From Hydractinia symbiolongicarpus (taxonomy: Eukaryota > Cnidaria > Hydrozoa > Anthoathecata > Hydractiniidae): a stretch of 64,000 nucleotides of DNA. Numbering within the stretch: position 1 is the stretch's first letter; each line of letters begins with the position of its first letter. The notes under the pieces were generated by a model that ran no database searches, was not told where the DNA came from, and saw nothing but the letters and a program-made list of their open reading frames with translations. The translations under genes and the position numbers were made by a program. Where the stretch lies: NCBI RefSeq assembly GCF_029227915.1, contig NC_079875.1:10227001-10291000 (forward strand), read 5' to 3'. Below are positions 1-10,929 of this stretch, in pieces.

Positions 1-845
1 ACAAATTTTCACTATTACTCAAAAATATGGACCTAACACGTACGGAAATGATTTTTACTAATTATTTTAAATTTTAAAGTTTATTTATGTTAATATTTAA
101 AAAACTAAAGAGAGAAATGTGGATTTCTGTGGACTTCAAACTACTTCGCAACATTTATTTGCTTTTAAAGAGAAATTGCATCGTTACTTTGATATTGTTC
201 GAACTAGAGAGAACTTTGAAATACGGAGATTCGATTTAGAGAGAGTCAACTGTATATGAAATTCTGTAATATAAGTCCGAGATAAATCGGGAAAAAGAAA
301 AAAAAAAGAAAAAGTAGGGAGTTGTTCAATATTTTTTAGAAACATTTTTTTTTTGAAATTGACAAAAAAATTTGGTCCTCCGATTATAATTCCAATTGTC
401 TTAAGATAATAAATAATTTGAGATGAGCAACATATTTATCTCATTTGAGACATCCAGCTTTTTCTTGTAATCAAATTAAAACAGTTTATCAGAATACTGC
501 AAGTTTTGTGAAGAATAGAACCAGGAACGTTGGACATGTTACTTAATGGAATATAGCAACCCTACATTTTTCGACCCACTGAATATTCCTAGAAAAATAT
601 ATTGTGTACGGAACAAAAAAAGTGGGACTTGTTTATAAAAAAATGCATAACATAGCTTATAAAAAGGCATGCGTATTTCATGCATAAATATTTCATAGAC
701 TTTTTGCAGGCAGGCAGGTGCACAGGTTGACAGAAAGGCAGGCGTGGCAGGCAAGCAGGGAGGCAGGCAGACAGAAAGACAGACGGCCTTTCGTTATGGA
801 GATCATAATAAATAAATGGACATAGAGTGAGATGCAATTACATAC
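1..845. other. Intron of MPHOSPH10, with one transposon end
   Basis: This is non-coding sequence downstream of the last visible MPHOSPH10 exon (donor at 845-844), so at least part of it is intron. Positions 705-785 hold a degenerate GGCA/GACA-rich simple repeat. Positions 230-257 hold a motif (TTTAGAGAGAGTCAACTGTA) that closely matches the right end of the repeat at 52.9-53.5 kb. It looks like the right terminus of a pogo/Tigger-type short element whose other end lies outside the window. No exon matching the conserved MPP10 C-terminus was found here. Confidence 0.5.
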
Positions 846-3800
846 CGGCTTTGGAGTAAATTGAAAGTTGGATAGCGCATCAAGTTGGACAAATAATTTA
901 TCCATGAGTTGCTTGATCAACACATGCTCTTCACTTTCTTTTTCCTCTTCTTTTTCGTTCTAAATATGGTAAGAAGAACATACTACACACAGAAAGAAGT
1001 TCCAAACGCCATTGGGCTTATATCTGCAGAAACTCAACTCAGTTCAATACTTCTCAGGTATACACGTCGTTGACATGTAGATTTTATGGATTCTAAGCAA
1101 ACACACTCAAAACTTTATTACGTCTCAAAACTATTATTGCTTACTAACCTCTGCTTGTTTTAGATACTCTTTCTCGTACACTTCCGCAAGACTTAACTTG
1201 CTTTTCTCCATGTTCAGCTCAGGCGCTTTCTTGTATTCAAATGGTTGCGTTGTCGGCTTCTGTTTCCGTTGCACATCATCCCATGCCTACAAAAAGTTAG
1301 ACAATGCACCAGTTGTAAGCATAAAGTATCTCATCAGTTAATATCTTACATTCATCATACCTAAGTTGGCAAAAGTCGGCCTCAACCCAAAAATCTTAAA
1401 ATTTCAACACAAGTTACCGTAAGGAAAAAAACATTACGGGAATACATTATGTGAATAGGATTTAGAATATTGGGTAACATAGAGAATAAAAAAATTTGAA
1501 TAGGTCCAATTTAATTGATTTTTCGGAATTCAAAAATGCCAAACAGTAACAAGAAATAGATACTGTCTTGCTTGTATTCAGAAAATTAAATTTATAAAAA
1601 ATTGCAAACAACTGGAAGAAAAGGTCTTATGTGGAATAAAATTACGAATTTCCATATTTAAAAAGTTGGGAATGAAAGTTCGTGAATGCAAGGCAATTTT
1701 GCAATCATTAATTTTCTTTTAATCCTTATTATTTTTTCCTCGTTTATTTCTTTTCTTAAGCCCTTTAAAAGAATAATGCTTCAAGTACATAACATAGCAA
1801 CTTTTTTTTAGCCACAACACTACTGTGAACTCTGACCGCTTGCATCATGTTTATCATGATTATGGTGAATCAAGCCAACTTTTAAAGACGCAACCTTTCT
1901 TAAACACTGCTACATGTTTATTTAAAGAAGATTTGCAACAGACTATTGGAAAGAGGGAGGTTTGCTTAGTGAATGAGAAGTGACCACAGCATAGATATGT
2001 GAAGCCTGAAGTAACAAAAAAAATTGCTTATTTTTTGTGTTAGTTGAGGATAGAAACTAAGTTGCTTACAAAAAATATGTATTAAAGCAAACCTGATCTT
2101 TTATTCTTTGTTTAACTATATCTTCTAATGTCTCAGTGGTCTCTTCTGTTACAACAGGAGCTAAGAGTAAAAGCAGGATAAAAATCAGCTAACAATAATT
2201 CGACACGTGGTAATTCAGCTAGTCCATAAAACCATGAGAAAGTATAACTTATTTCCTGAAGTTGTGTTTTCATCTTAAACGAACATTTGTTTTACCTAGA
2301 AGGAATGTCTTTTTTGTGAAAAACGCGTGTTATACTGATGGTTTGGAATCAAACAACAATAATGATGTAAAGAAGTTCAAAAACAAAAAAAGTCGTGTAT
2401 ATATGTAAAAGACATAACCTTGAATAAGGCTTGGCTGTTGTGTTTATTATTTCTTTAAAGCACATTCCCAGTTTTAATTGCTGTAAGTCATACTTGGATT
2501 ATTTTTGAGCATGTATAGGTCATAAACTGCACTCTACACAACTTTTTTTTATTTTTAAAAGGGTAAAGATTTTGATCGAAATTTTTAAAAAGAAAACGTG
2601 GGCTTCTTAAATTTTTTTGCTATGAAACAAAACTAAAAATGTTAAAGTTTTATGATGCAATATCAAAAATAGGTTTTGGTTAAACTTCTCCCTCACAAGC
2701 CATAAAAAATTGTCACATATTTTTTCGTGTTAATCTTTTTCTAAGCTAAAAAATATCTAAAAGTTTTTTCAAGTAAATCCTAGCCAAATCAAGACAACCT
2801 CATTAGTTATTTACTATATGTTACTTTATAGATTCCTAGGACTAAAACATTAAAAATGCACTTCTTCTTTCTCGACTATTATCTTCTCTGTTCAAGAGTA
2901 GAGTTTACAAATATATTGTTGGTCAATTTTCCCCACATAATATCCTGATAAATACAGTCTATTCTTTGTATTCTTGGCTGCATGTATGAGTGTGCATATC
3001 CATTGCTCTTGATACGAGGTCAAAAGATTTCATCAACACAGCATCTCATACGTTATTCTTTAGGTATGTGTCAAGGAAAGTTGATAAAAAAGACATATAA
3101 TATACCTCCAACTGAAGTGTGGTCGAAACTGATATGTTCTTCTAATAAGCTGTTAACAGGACGGACTCTAGAAGTTGCTTCTCCTTTTAGTTGCCAAGGT
3201 TTGTTAGACAAATTCGACTCTTCTAGTCTGCTTATTTTTAGCTCAATCTAAATAAAATAAAAACCAGCTTAATTAACTTTTAACAACACAACATGACAAA
3301 ATTTTAGACCAAAGACCACTTCTTATACAGTACCTCTTCTTGTCTACGTTCGAATGTGGATTTTAAAGCTGCACCATGTGAAGCATATTGTAAATCAAAG
3401 TCTTCTCCTTCTTTAACTTTTGATACTTCTGTCGCAAAATTATCTTGAGCAACATTTGTTTCATCTGCAAACCCTTGGTCCAGCTCCAGCTCATTTATTT
3501 TTGATTGCGGCATGTTTTTGGGTTGTCTAGGCTTGTCGAAGAAGTCTTTAAACATAAGATATGACTTCGTTCTGGAAAAGATATCATAAAGTATATGTAA
3601 TTGTAAATATAAGAACACATGTAACTTTAAGGAAACTAAGTTGCTTAGGAATGAGCCTGAAATTTGCCCAAAAAATGTAAGCAGCCTTGAGGGAACTGGT
3701 CAGGCTGAAAGTTGGAAATGTTAAGTAACTGACAGTCAGGGAAACTGTTAGCGAGATCTCCCAATCTCACTATACTGCAATAGAGATAAGAAGTCAGAAT

Positions 3801-6800
3801 ACAGGCCTCAAACAGCAGTTCTCTTCATCACACGTTGAGTTTATTTTAAATCTGCTTACTTTATATCTTACAAAACAACCTTTACCAATATTAAATACAA
3901 AAATTTTCATACCCCATTCTTTGGAAAAAAAATTATTTAACCGTTTTTGTTTATCCAAAATAAATTGTTAAAGTATTGCCTTTGTTATGCAGAGCTTAAA
4001 AAAATGAATATAATGTTAAGGGTCACATTACTGATCAATATATATCTCAGACATATGCATTTGAAAATATAAGAGAAAATGAAAATATCAAACCTCCCTG
4101 CCACAGATGATAAGCCTGTGGAAAAATCCACTATTGTAGGAAAAACAGGAAAAGATAATGCGTTATAAAGGAATTTGATCACGTCATGAACCTGTTGATT
4201 CTGAAACAGGTGTTATACATGACCAGCTTTTGGGAACTTAAAATAAAATAAACGTAATAAAGAAAATTTAGTTTATTTTTCAACAACAGAAGTTAGATTG
4301 TTACAATGTAGCCCTAGTTTTTAATTTTTTTTTACTTCATGGAAACTTTCTTGCTGGTTTTAATTTAACAATGCTTCATGTCAGATATAGTTTACAAAAC
4401 TTCTTTATTTATATATGTATATATTTGAAACGTAAAAATGTTGACTTGTGTTTAAACAGATTATTTTCATTTGGACATTACTTCGGCTATCAGAGACAAG
4501 GAAATTAAAGTGGCAATAACCCTTTTAAATTTTTTTTACATAATTAGTAAAGAAAGATTATTTTCAGAGACTATATATTCATATCTTTTCTGTTATAACA
4601 CACCTGTCACGATTTTATAGCTAAAATACTATTATCTTTCAACAAAAATAATTAATACAAGTTCTGCCAAATATAGTTTAAGTCTACACACTTGCAAAAT
4701 TGTACAGAAAGAAATGAGATAATTATTGAAAAGAAACGTTATAACAAAAAAGATGGTGGTTGAAATTTAAGACGATCTTTATTATGCCACACTGCACAAG
4801 CTTTAACTTTTGATAGCACTTTTGTTTTACTTTAAAATTTTCAGCCATGATATGGTGTGCAGACATCATTTTATTCAGAATACTTTTCTTTTAACAGCGT
4901 TCGATGCAGCAGGGGATGCTAACAAAGAATCTTTTGAAAAAAACAAAAGGCTATTGTTAAAAAATATGAATGAACAAAAAAACTCTGCATACCATTTAAC
5001 AGGTTGGTTAGCCCAAGGTTTATTTAAAAACAGAAGCTGATGAAAAATAACGAGATTGTAAAAGTTGGAGTTCGTAGAAGCTGATTTTTTTCTTGTTTAT
5101 GATTTTTTTAAGGCCTATATTTCTAGGAAATAGTAAAAAAATGGTATAAATAAAGCACTGAATAAATAATTCAGCTATTAGGACAGCTAAAAAAGGGCTA
5201 CTGCCATCTAAAGGTTGCGAGTCGCTAGCTTAGACGCTTGGTTCTTGTGTTTAGGGTTCACAATTTAAAACATCCCCCGTTTGTCTCCAGTATAAAAAAA
5301 TAGTGACACAGAAGTAGGAAAAATGCAATCGCACACCAGCACATGCTATAAGATATTTAGATGTACAAAACCGTCCCTGCAAGTCTATCGTGTCCTACTA
5401 TAAGTAACCAGTTACTTTAAGTCTACAGTGTCTTACACCGTCTCTTAGAAAACACCTCCAACTATAGGCTTCAAAACACTTATTAAGGTATCGGTAGCAA
5501 AATTTCAAGCACTTTTCAGCTTAAAGTATCTGTAACTCTTATACGCCATTTATGTTGATTATTTTGCAAAATAAATGCATTGTTGTGATCCAAAAGGTGT
5601 AATACACTTTGTTCATTCCACAAATATCATACCAATTTCTTAACATGTCACTTAACAGACCACTTTAAAACTTACCAGTACTTTAAGCAATTTAAGCTTA
5701 AAGTTCTGTTACCAGTGTACTAGCCACCTCTTTTTTATAATAAGGTTGGATGGAAACAAACCTATAGCTCATCAATAAGGAGTGCTATTAAGTAATAAAG
5801 AGACACAATAAAAACCTTATAGTTATCTACCTAAAGTAAAAATGTTTAACTATACATGTGGACCAACGTATATGACTTTTGTGTATAAAAAATATTTACT
5901 CATAAGTTTGAGTGTAGCTTGCTATGAAAAATAGCTACATAATTTGTAAATGACTTTAAAAGAAATGAAAGCACCCACGTTTTGATATTTTAAAAAGTTT
6001 GCAAGTCACATGGCAAAGATTATTTTACTTTTTGTGGCCTCCAAACATCTAAATCGTGCACATACACCATGAGCAGCAGTTATTTGACTTAGTTTATTAA
6101 TTATACTGTGAGATGGGTGAGTCAAACTAACCGCGCTGTGTCATTAAGTATCCCGGGCTACTCCAGAACAAAAAATTTAGGTTTGTGGGAAGGGTTTTTA
6201 TTTAAAATTTACCCTTAAACAGAACAATAATCCAAGACTGTAGGGTCTGCCCACCATCATTGACATCTCTGGTTTGTTGGGTCGTTCCAAGAATTTTGCT
6301 TAAATTTTAAAAAAAGTGTCCCATGCCTTTATATTTTAGCAAACATCTTCAACTCTCATCAAATGCGAGTTTTTGTTGAGATACCCCTCTGTTCTATTGA
6401 ATCCATCACTGTTTTGACAAAAAAAAAAAACAATTATGGGGAAAATATTTATAGCTACACCCCAAAATGTCCCACCCTTCCCTAAAGACTGGTGTAGGAT
6501 TACGTAACGCTTTTTTTTTAAATCTCTAACATCCTTTTTTAAAAAAAATACAGAAGTCTGACTGTTATAATTGCTTATATCTAAACTAATAAAGAATACT
6601 ATTTGTGGGACAAAGGATTCGAACCTTAACAATTCTTTAATTTCTACAAAGATTGAACTAATTTGATTTAGCCTTCAACATGCAGTACTTTGTTTAGCAC
6701 TTTTTTAAGTCATTTACCCTTTATCATGACTAGTGAGATTTTCTTTTAATATAGCTTTGAAAAAAGGACTTAAAAGCAAAATAAATTAAAAATGTTACGT

Positions 6801-7789
6801 ATGAGACAATTTTGGTTCAACACATTACGTTATTCTTAACTGAGATATAATAAAACCTTGACTTAACAAATATGTAAGTCTTTCAGTCATAAAGTATTTC
6901 AGATGTGTGATATTTAGTTACAAAGTTTATATTTTCTGTAGGCCCTCTGTTTTGGTTTTTAAATGCATAGGCAGGAGCACCTTGTGGTTAAAATTGTCCA
7001 ATGTGTTACGTATGGGACAAAATATTACTACCTGGCCGGACTAGAGTAACAAAATATTAATTTCTGAAATAGATCAAAGTGGAAGTTTGGGCAAAATTCT
7101 TGGAAACAACCCTGTCAAATAGAGAGACAGACAAACCTTTTTTGCGTTGGTCCTAAGATATATACTTACTGAGTGTCATCATCACTATTTTCAGCTTTAA
7201 AGAAATCAATATCATCATCATCATTTTTAGCTGGACCACCCCCATCCCTTTGAACTTCCTCCAGTCGATCTTGCTGATCTAAAAAATCCTCCATTTCACG
7301 CAGTTTGAAAAACGGATCGTCCACTACAGTAGATTTATATTTTTTAATAGGTGCACATGAGGTTTCATCCTCATCCTCGACATCTTCGTCTTCATTATCT
7401 TCATCAGTAATATCATTCTCCTTAACTTCATCGTCAACAAAATCATTATTTATATCAGCTTGATCTATTACTTCAATTTTAGTTGCACTCTCATTCAAAG
7501 ATTTCAATGCTTTTACGTTATTTCTTGAAAGACTTGCAAAATGATTATTTTGCAGTTCTATTTGTTGCCATATCTGTTCATTGTCAAATCCTGTGACTAG
7601 AAGTTCTTGCAAAGAATTCCCTCTTTTCGTATAATTAAACTCGAATTCTTTCATAAAATCATACAAATATTTTGATGATGATATAAATTCCTTGCTAAGG
7701 TTAGTTTGTGGATCAAGAAAAGTTTCAGGATTTGAACAAATCCTATCAAATTGTTTAGTCAATCTGTCAAGGTCTGTGTTTTCGTCCAT
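846..7789 (-). CDS. MPHOSPH10: MPHOSPH10/MPP10, U3 snoRNP protein; six 5' exons, 3' end outside window
   Basis: MPP10 is a nucleolar component of the U3 snoRNP/SSU processome needed for 18S rRNA maturation. Exons on the minus strand: 7789-7170, 3571-3334, 3247-3106, 2160-2093, 1286-1149 and 959-846. All have GT donors and AG acceptors, and the phases join without a stop, giving 440 codons. Family landmarks are visible in order: an N-terminal [14 protein letters not shown] block, a long acidic stretch, [15 protein letters not shown], then [13 protein letters not shown] in exon 2, [12 protein letters not shown] and NSLLEE in exon 3, [19 protein letters not shown] across exons 3-4, [11 protein letters not shown] and [18 protein letters not shown] in exon 5, and [13 protein letters not shown] in exon 6. 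The last ends at a GTATGT donor at 845, so the basic C-terminal tail lies left of position 1. I start at the ATG at 7789 because the protein then begins in the conserved region; an in-frame ATG at 7846 would add 19 unremarkable residues. Family assignment is secure by motif. Confidence 0.93.
3572..7169 (-). other. Large intron 1 of MPHOSPH10 with repeat-derived DNA
   Basis: This 3.6-kb intron separates exons 1 and 2. The split codon (CA plus A) restores a Gln, so no exon is missing from it. It is AT-rich, and its small ORFs on both strands have no recognisable domain. Around 6460-6520 a stretch reads, on the minus strand, as a GCGTTACGTAAT-type motif followed by a GGGAAGGGTGGGACA motif. Related ACGTATGGGACA and ACGTATGAGACA sequences occur near 7007 and 6797. 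Together these suggest one or more decayed DNA-transposon fragments, but I could not define element ends. Confidence 0.5.
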
Positions 7790-8039
7790 CTTCCAGCTTA
7801 ACCATGCACATGTGAGCCCCAGATTGTAATTTGTCTTGATTAGCATGTAATTTCTCGAGAAAGATAACGTATAACATTTAGGGTAATCAAGAAATCAAGA
7901 ATAATCCGATCGTTTTTCTTTATATCGGGAATAGTACAATTTGTAAGCAGATTACAAATCCAGCAACCCCAGATTACCGAAAGTATCAAAACCGGGTTTG
8001 AAAAGCATCAAAATTCGAACATGTTTTTGAATTACAATT
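7790..8039. promoter_or_regulatory. Candidate bidirectional promoter between MPHOSPH10 and ADAR
   Basis: If the proposed ADAR exon 1 at 8040 is real, the two start codons are head to head and about 250 bp apart, so this interval would hold both promoters. I see no TATA box or other core motif that decides it. The call rests only on the geometry. If the MPHOSPH10 ATG at 7846 is used, the interval shrinks further. Confidence 0.25.
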
Positions 8040-8048
8040 ATGGCTGAA
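8040..8048 (+). other. Possible first coding exon of ADAR (ATG GCT GAA, then GTAAGA)
   Basis: An ATG at 8040 begins a three-codon reading frame (Met-Ala-Glu) that runs into a GTAAGA donor. The ADAR exon annotated from the ATG at 10930 is preceded in frame by an open stretch that begins at an acceptor (TCTTAG, ending at 10902). Joining 8048 to 10903 gives an uninterrupted frame that adds 12 codons before Met 10930. The phase match and lack of stops are suggestive, but a 9-base exon-plus-donor pattern can arise by chance, and other 5' exons are possible. RNA evidence would decide it. Confidence 0.3.
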
Positions 8049-10902
8049 GTAAGACCATTTTTTAATGCTTATAGCTACGTCTTTCGCACTCTGGTCTATT
8101 GGCGTGCCAGGCGCAGGAGCGTGCTGAAAAGAGATTTTTTTAAGTTAATTCTTTCTCGCCAAAATTTTATTTAGTATAGATATTTTCGATTCATATAGCT
8201 AGCTAGCTATTTTTATCCATTTAGCTAAAGTCCTAATAGTAGCTTTTTATAAAAGCACCCGCCTCGAAGAAAATGAACTGAGAAAGCCCTCACTTTACCT
8301 TGAGTCTGCTTATTCCCAGCATCAATCCTCAAAGCTGCAACAAAGGGCATTGCTGTAAAAAGCAATCAATTCAGATAAATTCAATCAACCAGATGTTTAC
8401 AGTAAAGTCTAATTTAATAATAAGAATATCAAAATTTTTACTTAAATTTTTTTTATATTAAATCAAACCTTTCCGCCAAAGCCAAAAAGGGTTGATTTGA
8501 TGAGGGGATATGTCATGGGGCTTCCGTATTAGCAAAAAGACAGTCTGTTCTAGACACAATATTCCATAGATGGGTGAGTGACACATTTTATTTTAAACCT
8601 GACAAATCAGAAAAATTTACAAAATGTTTTAGAGGATTTTTTAAGTAAAAAAAACAACAACAAAAAAGTCGATTTCCTGACCTACAACATAGAAGGGTCT
8701 TCTATCCAGTACCTTTAAAGATCGTCACATGGCTCTCCACTTCCATCCGTGACGTTAAAAAAGTGTCCTTTGGGACTGATTTGTGTAAATGATTAAACAT
8801 GTGACCACGTCAACCTCTATATAAATATTGATCATGAGTGCGGAAGAAACTTACTATCTGCACGATATCTAATGTTCTTTTGCTGACTTTTCTAAACTTT
8901 TCTTGGTTTTTGATATAAAATAAGAGAGATATAAAAAGAGCCAACAAATTTGTGGACCATTGTAACTAGAACAAGCTATGTAATAGGACATTCCCACGAG
9001 TACAATTATCTCACTTAGCTAGCTAGAAAATCTGTCCAAAGGAATTTTTCTATGTATATAGCTAAGTTAAGCTGTTATAGCTAATTTTATGCTATAGCTA
9101 GCTTTAGGTGTGATTGAAGCTAAAAGGGGGTTCATTACATGTAAAAAATAGTGATATATCAGCTTTTGTTATACATCATACAGCAGTTCTACAGCATCTT
9201 TGTTATACAGCCGCGTGTGCAAGAACAGATTGCGGCTTAAGGTTGAGTGTCCAAAAACTTACGAGTTTGTATGCAAATCACAATTTCACCTATATGTAAG
9301 GAAAATGGTAGAAATTTTATATATATACCGCCACACTATTGACATCAGAAAATGGGCTTCGCTGCGCTCAGCTTGCTTAAACTCGTTTGCTTTGTTCCAC
9401 AAAAATATTGTTGTGCTCTTTTGCAAACGGGACATTCTAATTATAAACCCTTGTTCCATTTCAGAACACTTCATCCTTGTTTAAAACGTTTATAATATAT
9501 ATAAACTCTGTCCAGTTTTAAAAGGACAGAACACCACCTTCTTTATAAAAATATCAGGCTGGGATATCAGGTTGAAACAATAGCTCTTGTTTAGAACGAT
9601 AGAAATATAAGAATAATGACCAGCCTGATTATAATTTATATATTTTTATTACAAAAGTGTGTACAGGGTTCCCACGCATCCTAAAAATCCTAAAAAAATA
9701 AAATCTTTCTAAATAACCCTAAAATATATCCTAAAATTTCCTGATTTTTTTGCAAATACTCCTAAAAGTCTAAATTTTTTAGAGAACAACTATTTATTAA
9801 ACTCTGCATCAGTTAAGTTATATCAAATTCTCCTAAAAGCTTTTGTATGTCTTTTCTCTGCTTATTGAAACAATCTCCTTAAAAAACAGCTAATATCCTC
9901 CTAAATATCCTAAAAAGTTACCTGCGAAATGATTGGGAACCTTTGTGTACCAAAAACAAAAGTGACATATACTTTACCAGTGATCAATATAATTTTTGAT
10001 CATTATTCAGGTTTTAATGCAAATAGGAAGTCAAATTTTGTGCCCTTTCGTTGCACTAGTGAATTGGTCGCTATAGGCAGGTTAAACTAAAATTGGAAGG
10101 TGCATTTTGAAGTGGTCGTCATTTAGCAGATGATCAATAACAGAGAGATGACTGATACTCAGGTTTTACTTTATATGCAATATATTAAACTGTGTCACAA
10201 TTCACCTATGAGGGTTAGAATTTTACTAGTTTTTACTGGCCTAAAATATCTATGACTTTTCCCCTGTAAAATTTAATTTGCAAGTAAGCCTTCAGCCTCA
10301 CACAGAGTGTTAAGAGACCATCAAAAATCAATTTTCATGTTATGAAAATGAATTCCTGCAATTACTTAGCTTCAAATTTCATCAATTATAAATGTTTGTT
10401 CTTGTTTGTATAGAATGCAGCATCACAGATATCGACCATAGTATGAGTAAACTTTAACCTTTCTCCCCATCCCCAATATTTTTTTATCTTTATCAATTTA
10501 AGGGACCATCCGCTATTTATACAACATTAAATATGTGAAGGTTAAAACAGCTGTACATGGTGAACAAAATAAGTTAAAACAGGGAGTGCATCCAGTACAT
10601 AATACACAGGGTGAGTGATCGAGGTCGCACTACAGCGCACAGTTGATATAAGTTTTTATGTGTACACATACACACATTCATCTATAATTTCGTTTTTTTA
10701 CATTTTCATGTTTTGAAATCATCAAAATCGTTGCAGTAGGACACTGCAATAATAATTTTTAGTTTTTTGTTTGGTTTTGTATTTTTAGGTTATACAGTGC
10801 ACATAATCTCTTTACCCCTCCCAACTGAATGTTTAAAATTCCTCTTTTAATTCATTTATTTAAAAACCAATATTAGGTTTCATATTTCTCTTCAAGTCTT
10901 AG
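8049..10902 (+). other. Upstream region or first intron of ADAR
   Basis: No protein domain is visible here. The stretch contains GCTAGCTAGC motifs (8204, 9015) and simple AT-rich DNA. It also holds a MITE-like element (9664-9944) and a short inverted pair TATCAGGCTGG/CCAGCCTGATTA around 9556-9630, whose right half recurs at about 44284. ORFs at 9114-9484 look random. Confidence 0.4.
9664..9944. mobile_element. Short MITE-like element with GGTTCCCA ends
   Basis: The left end reads AGGGTTCCCACGCAT and the right end reads ATGATTGGGAACCTT, which is an imperfect inverted repeat about 280 bp apart. The interior is unusual: short words such as TCCTAAAA, CTCCTAAAAG and CCTAAATATCC recur many times on the same strand. 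There is no coding capacity. The superfamily is undetermined, and I see no clear target duplication. Confidence 0.45.
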
Positions 10903-10929
10903 GTACTTGAAAACAGTACAGTAATAGAT

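Noticed and set aside
2982-3251. 89-codon plus-strand ORF
   Set aside because: It is the antisense shadow of MPHOSPH10 exon 3 (3247-3106).
4810-5040. 76-codon plus-strand ORF in MPHOSPH10 intron 1
   Set aside because: No recognised domain, an AT-rich start, and the sequence lies inside a well-supported intron of the opposite strand.
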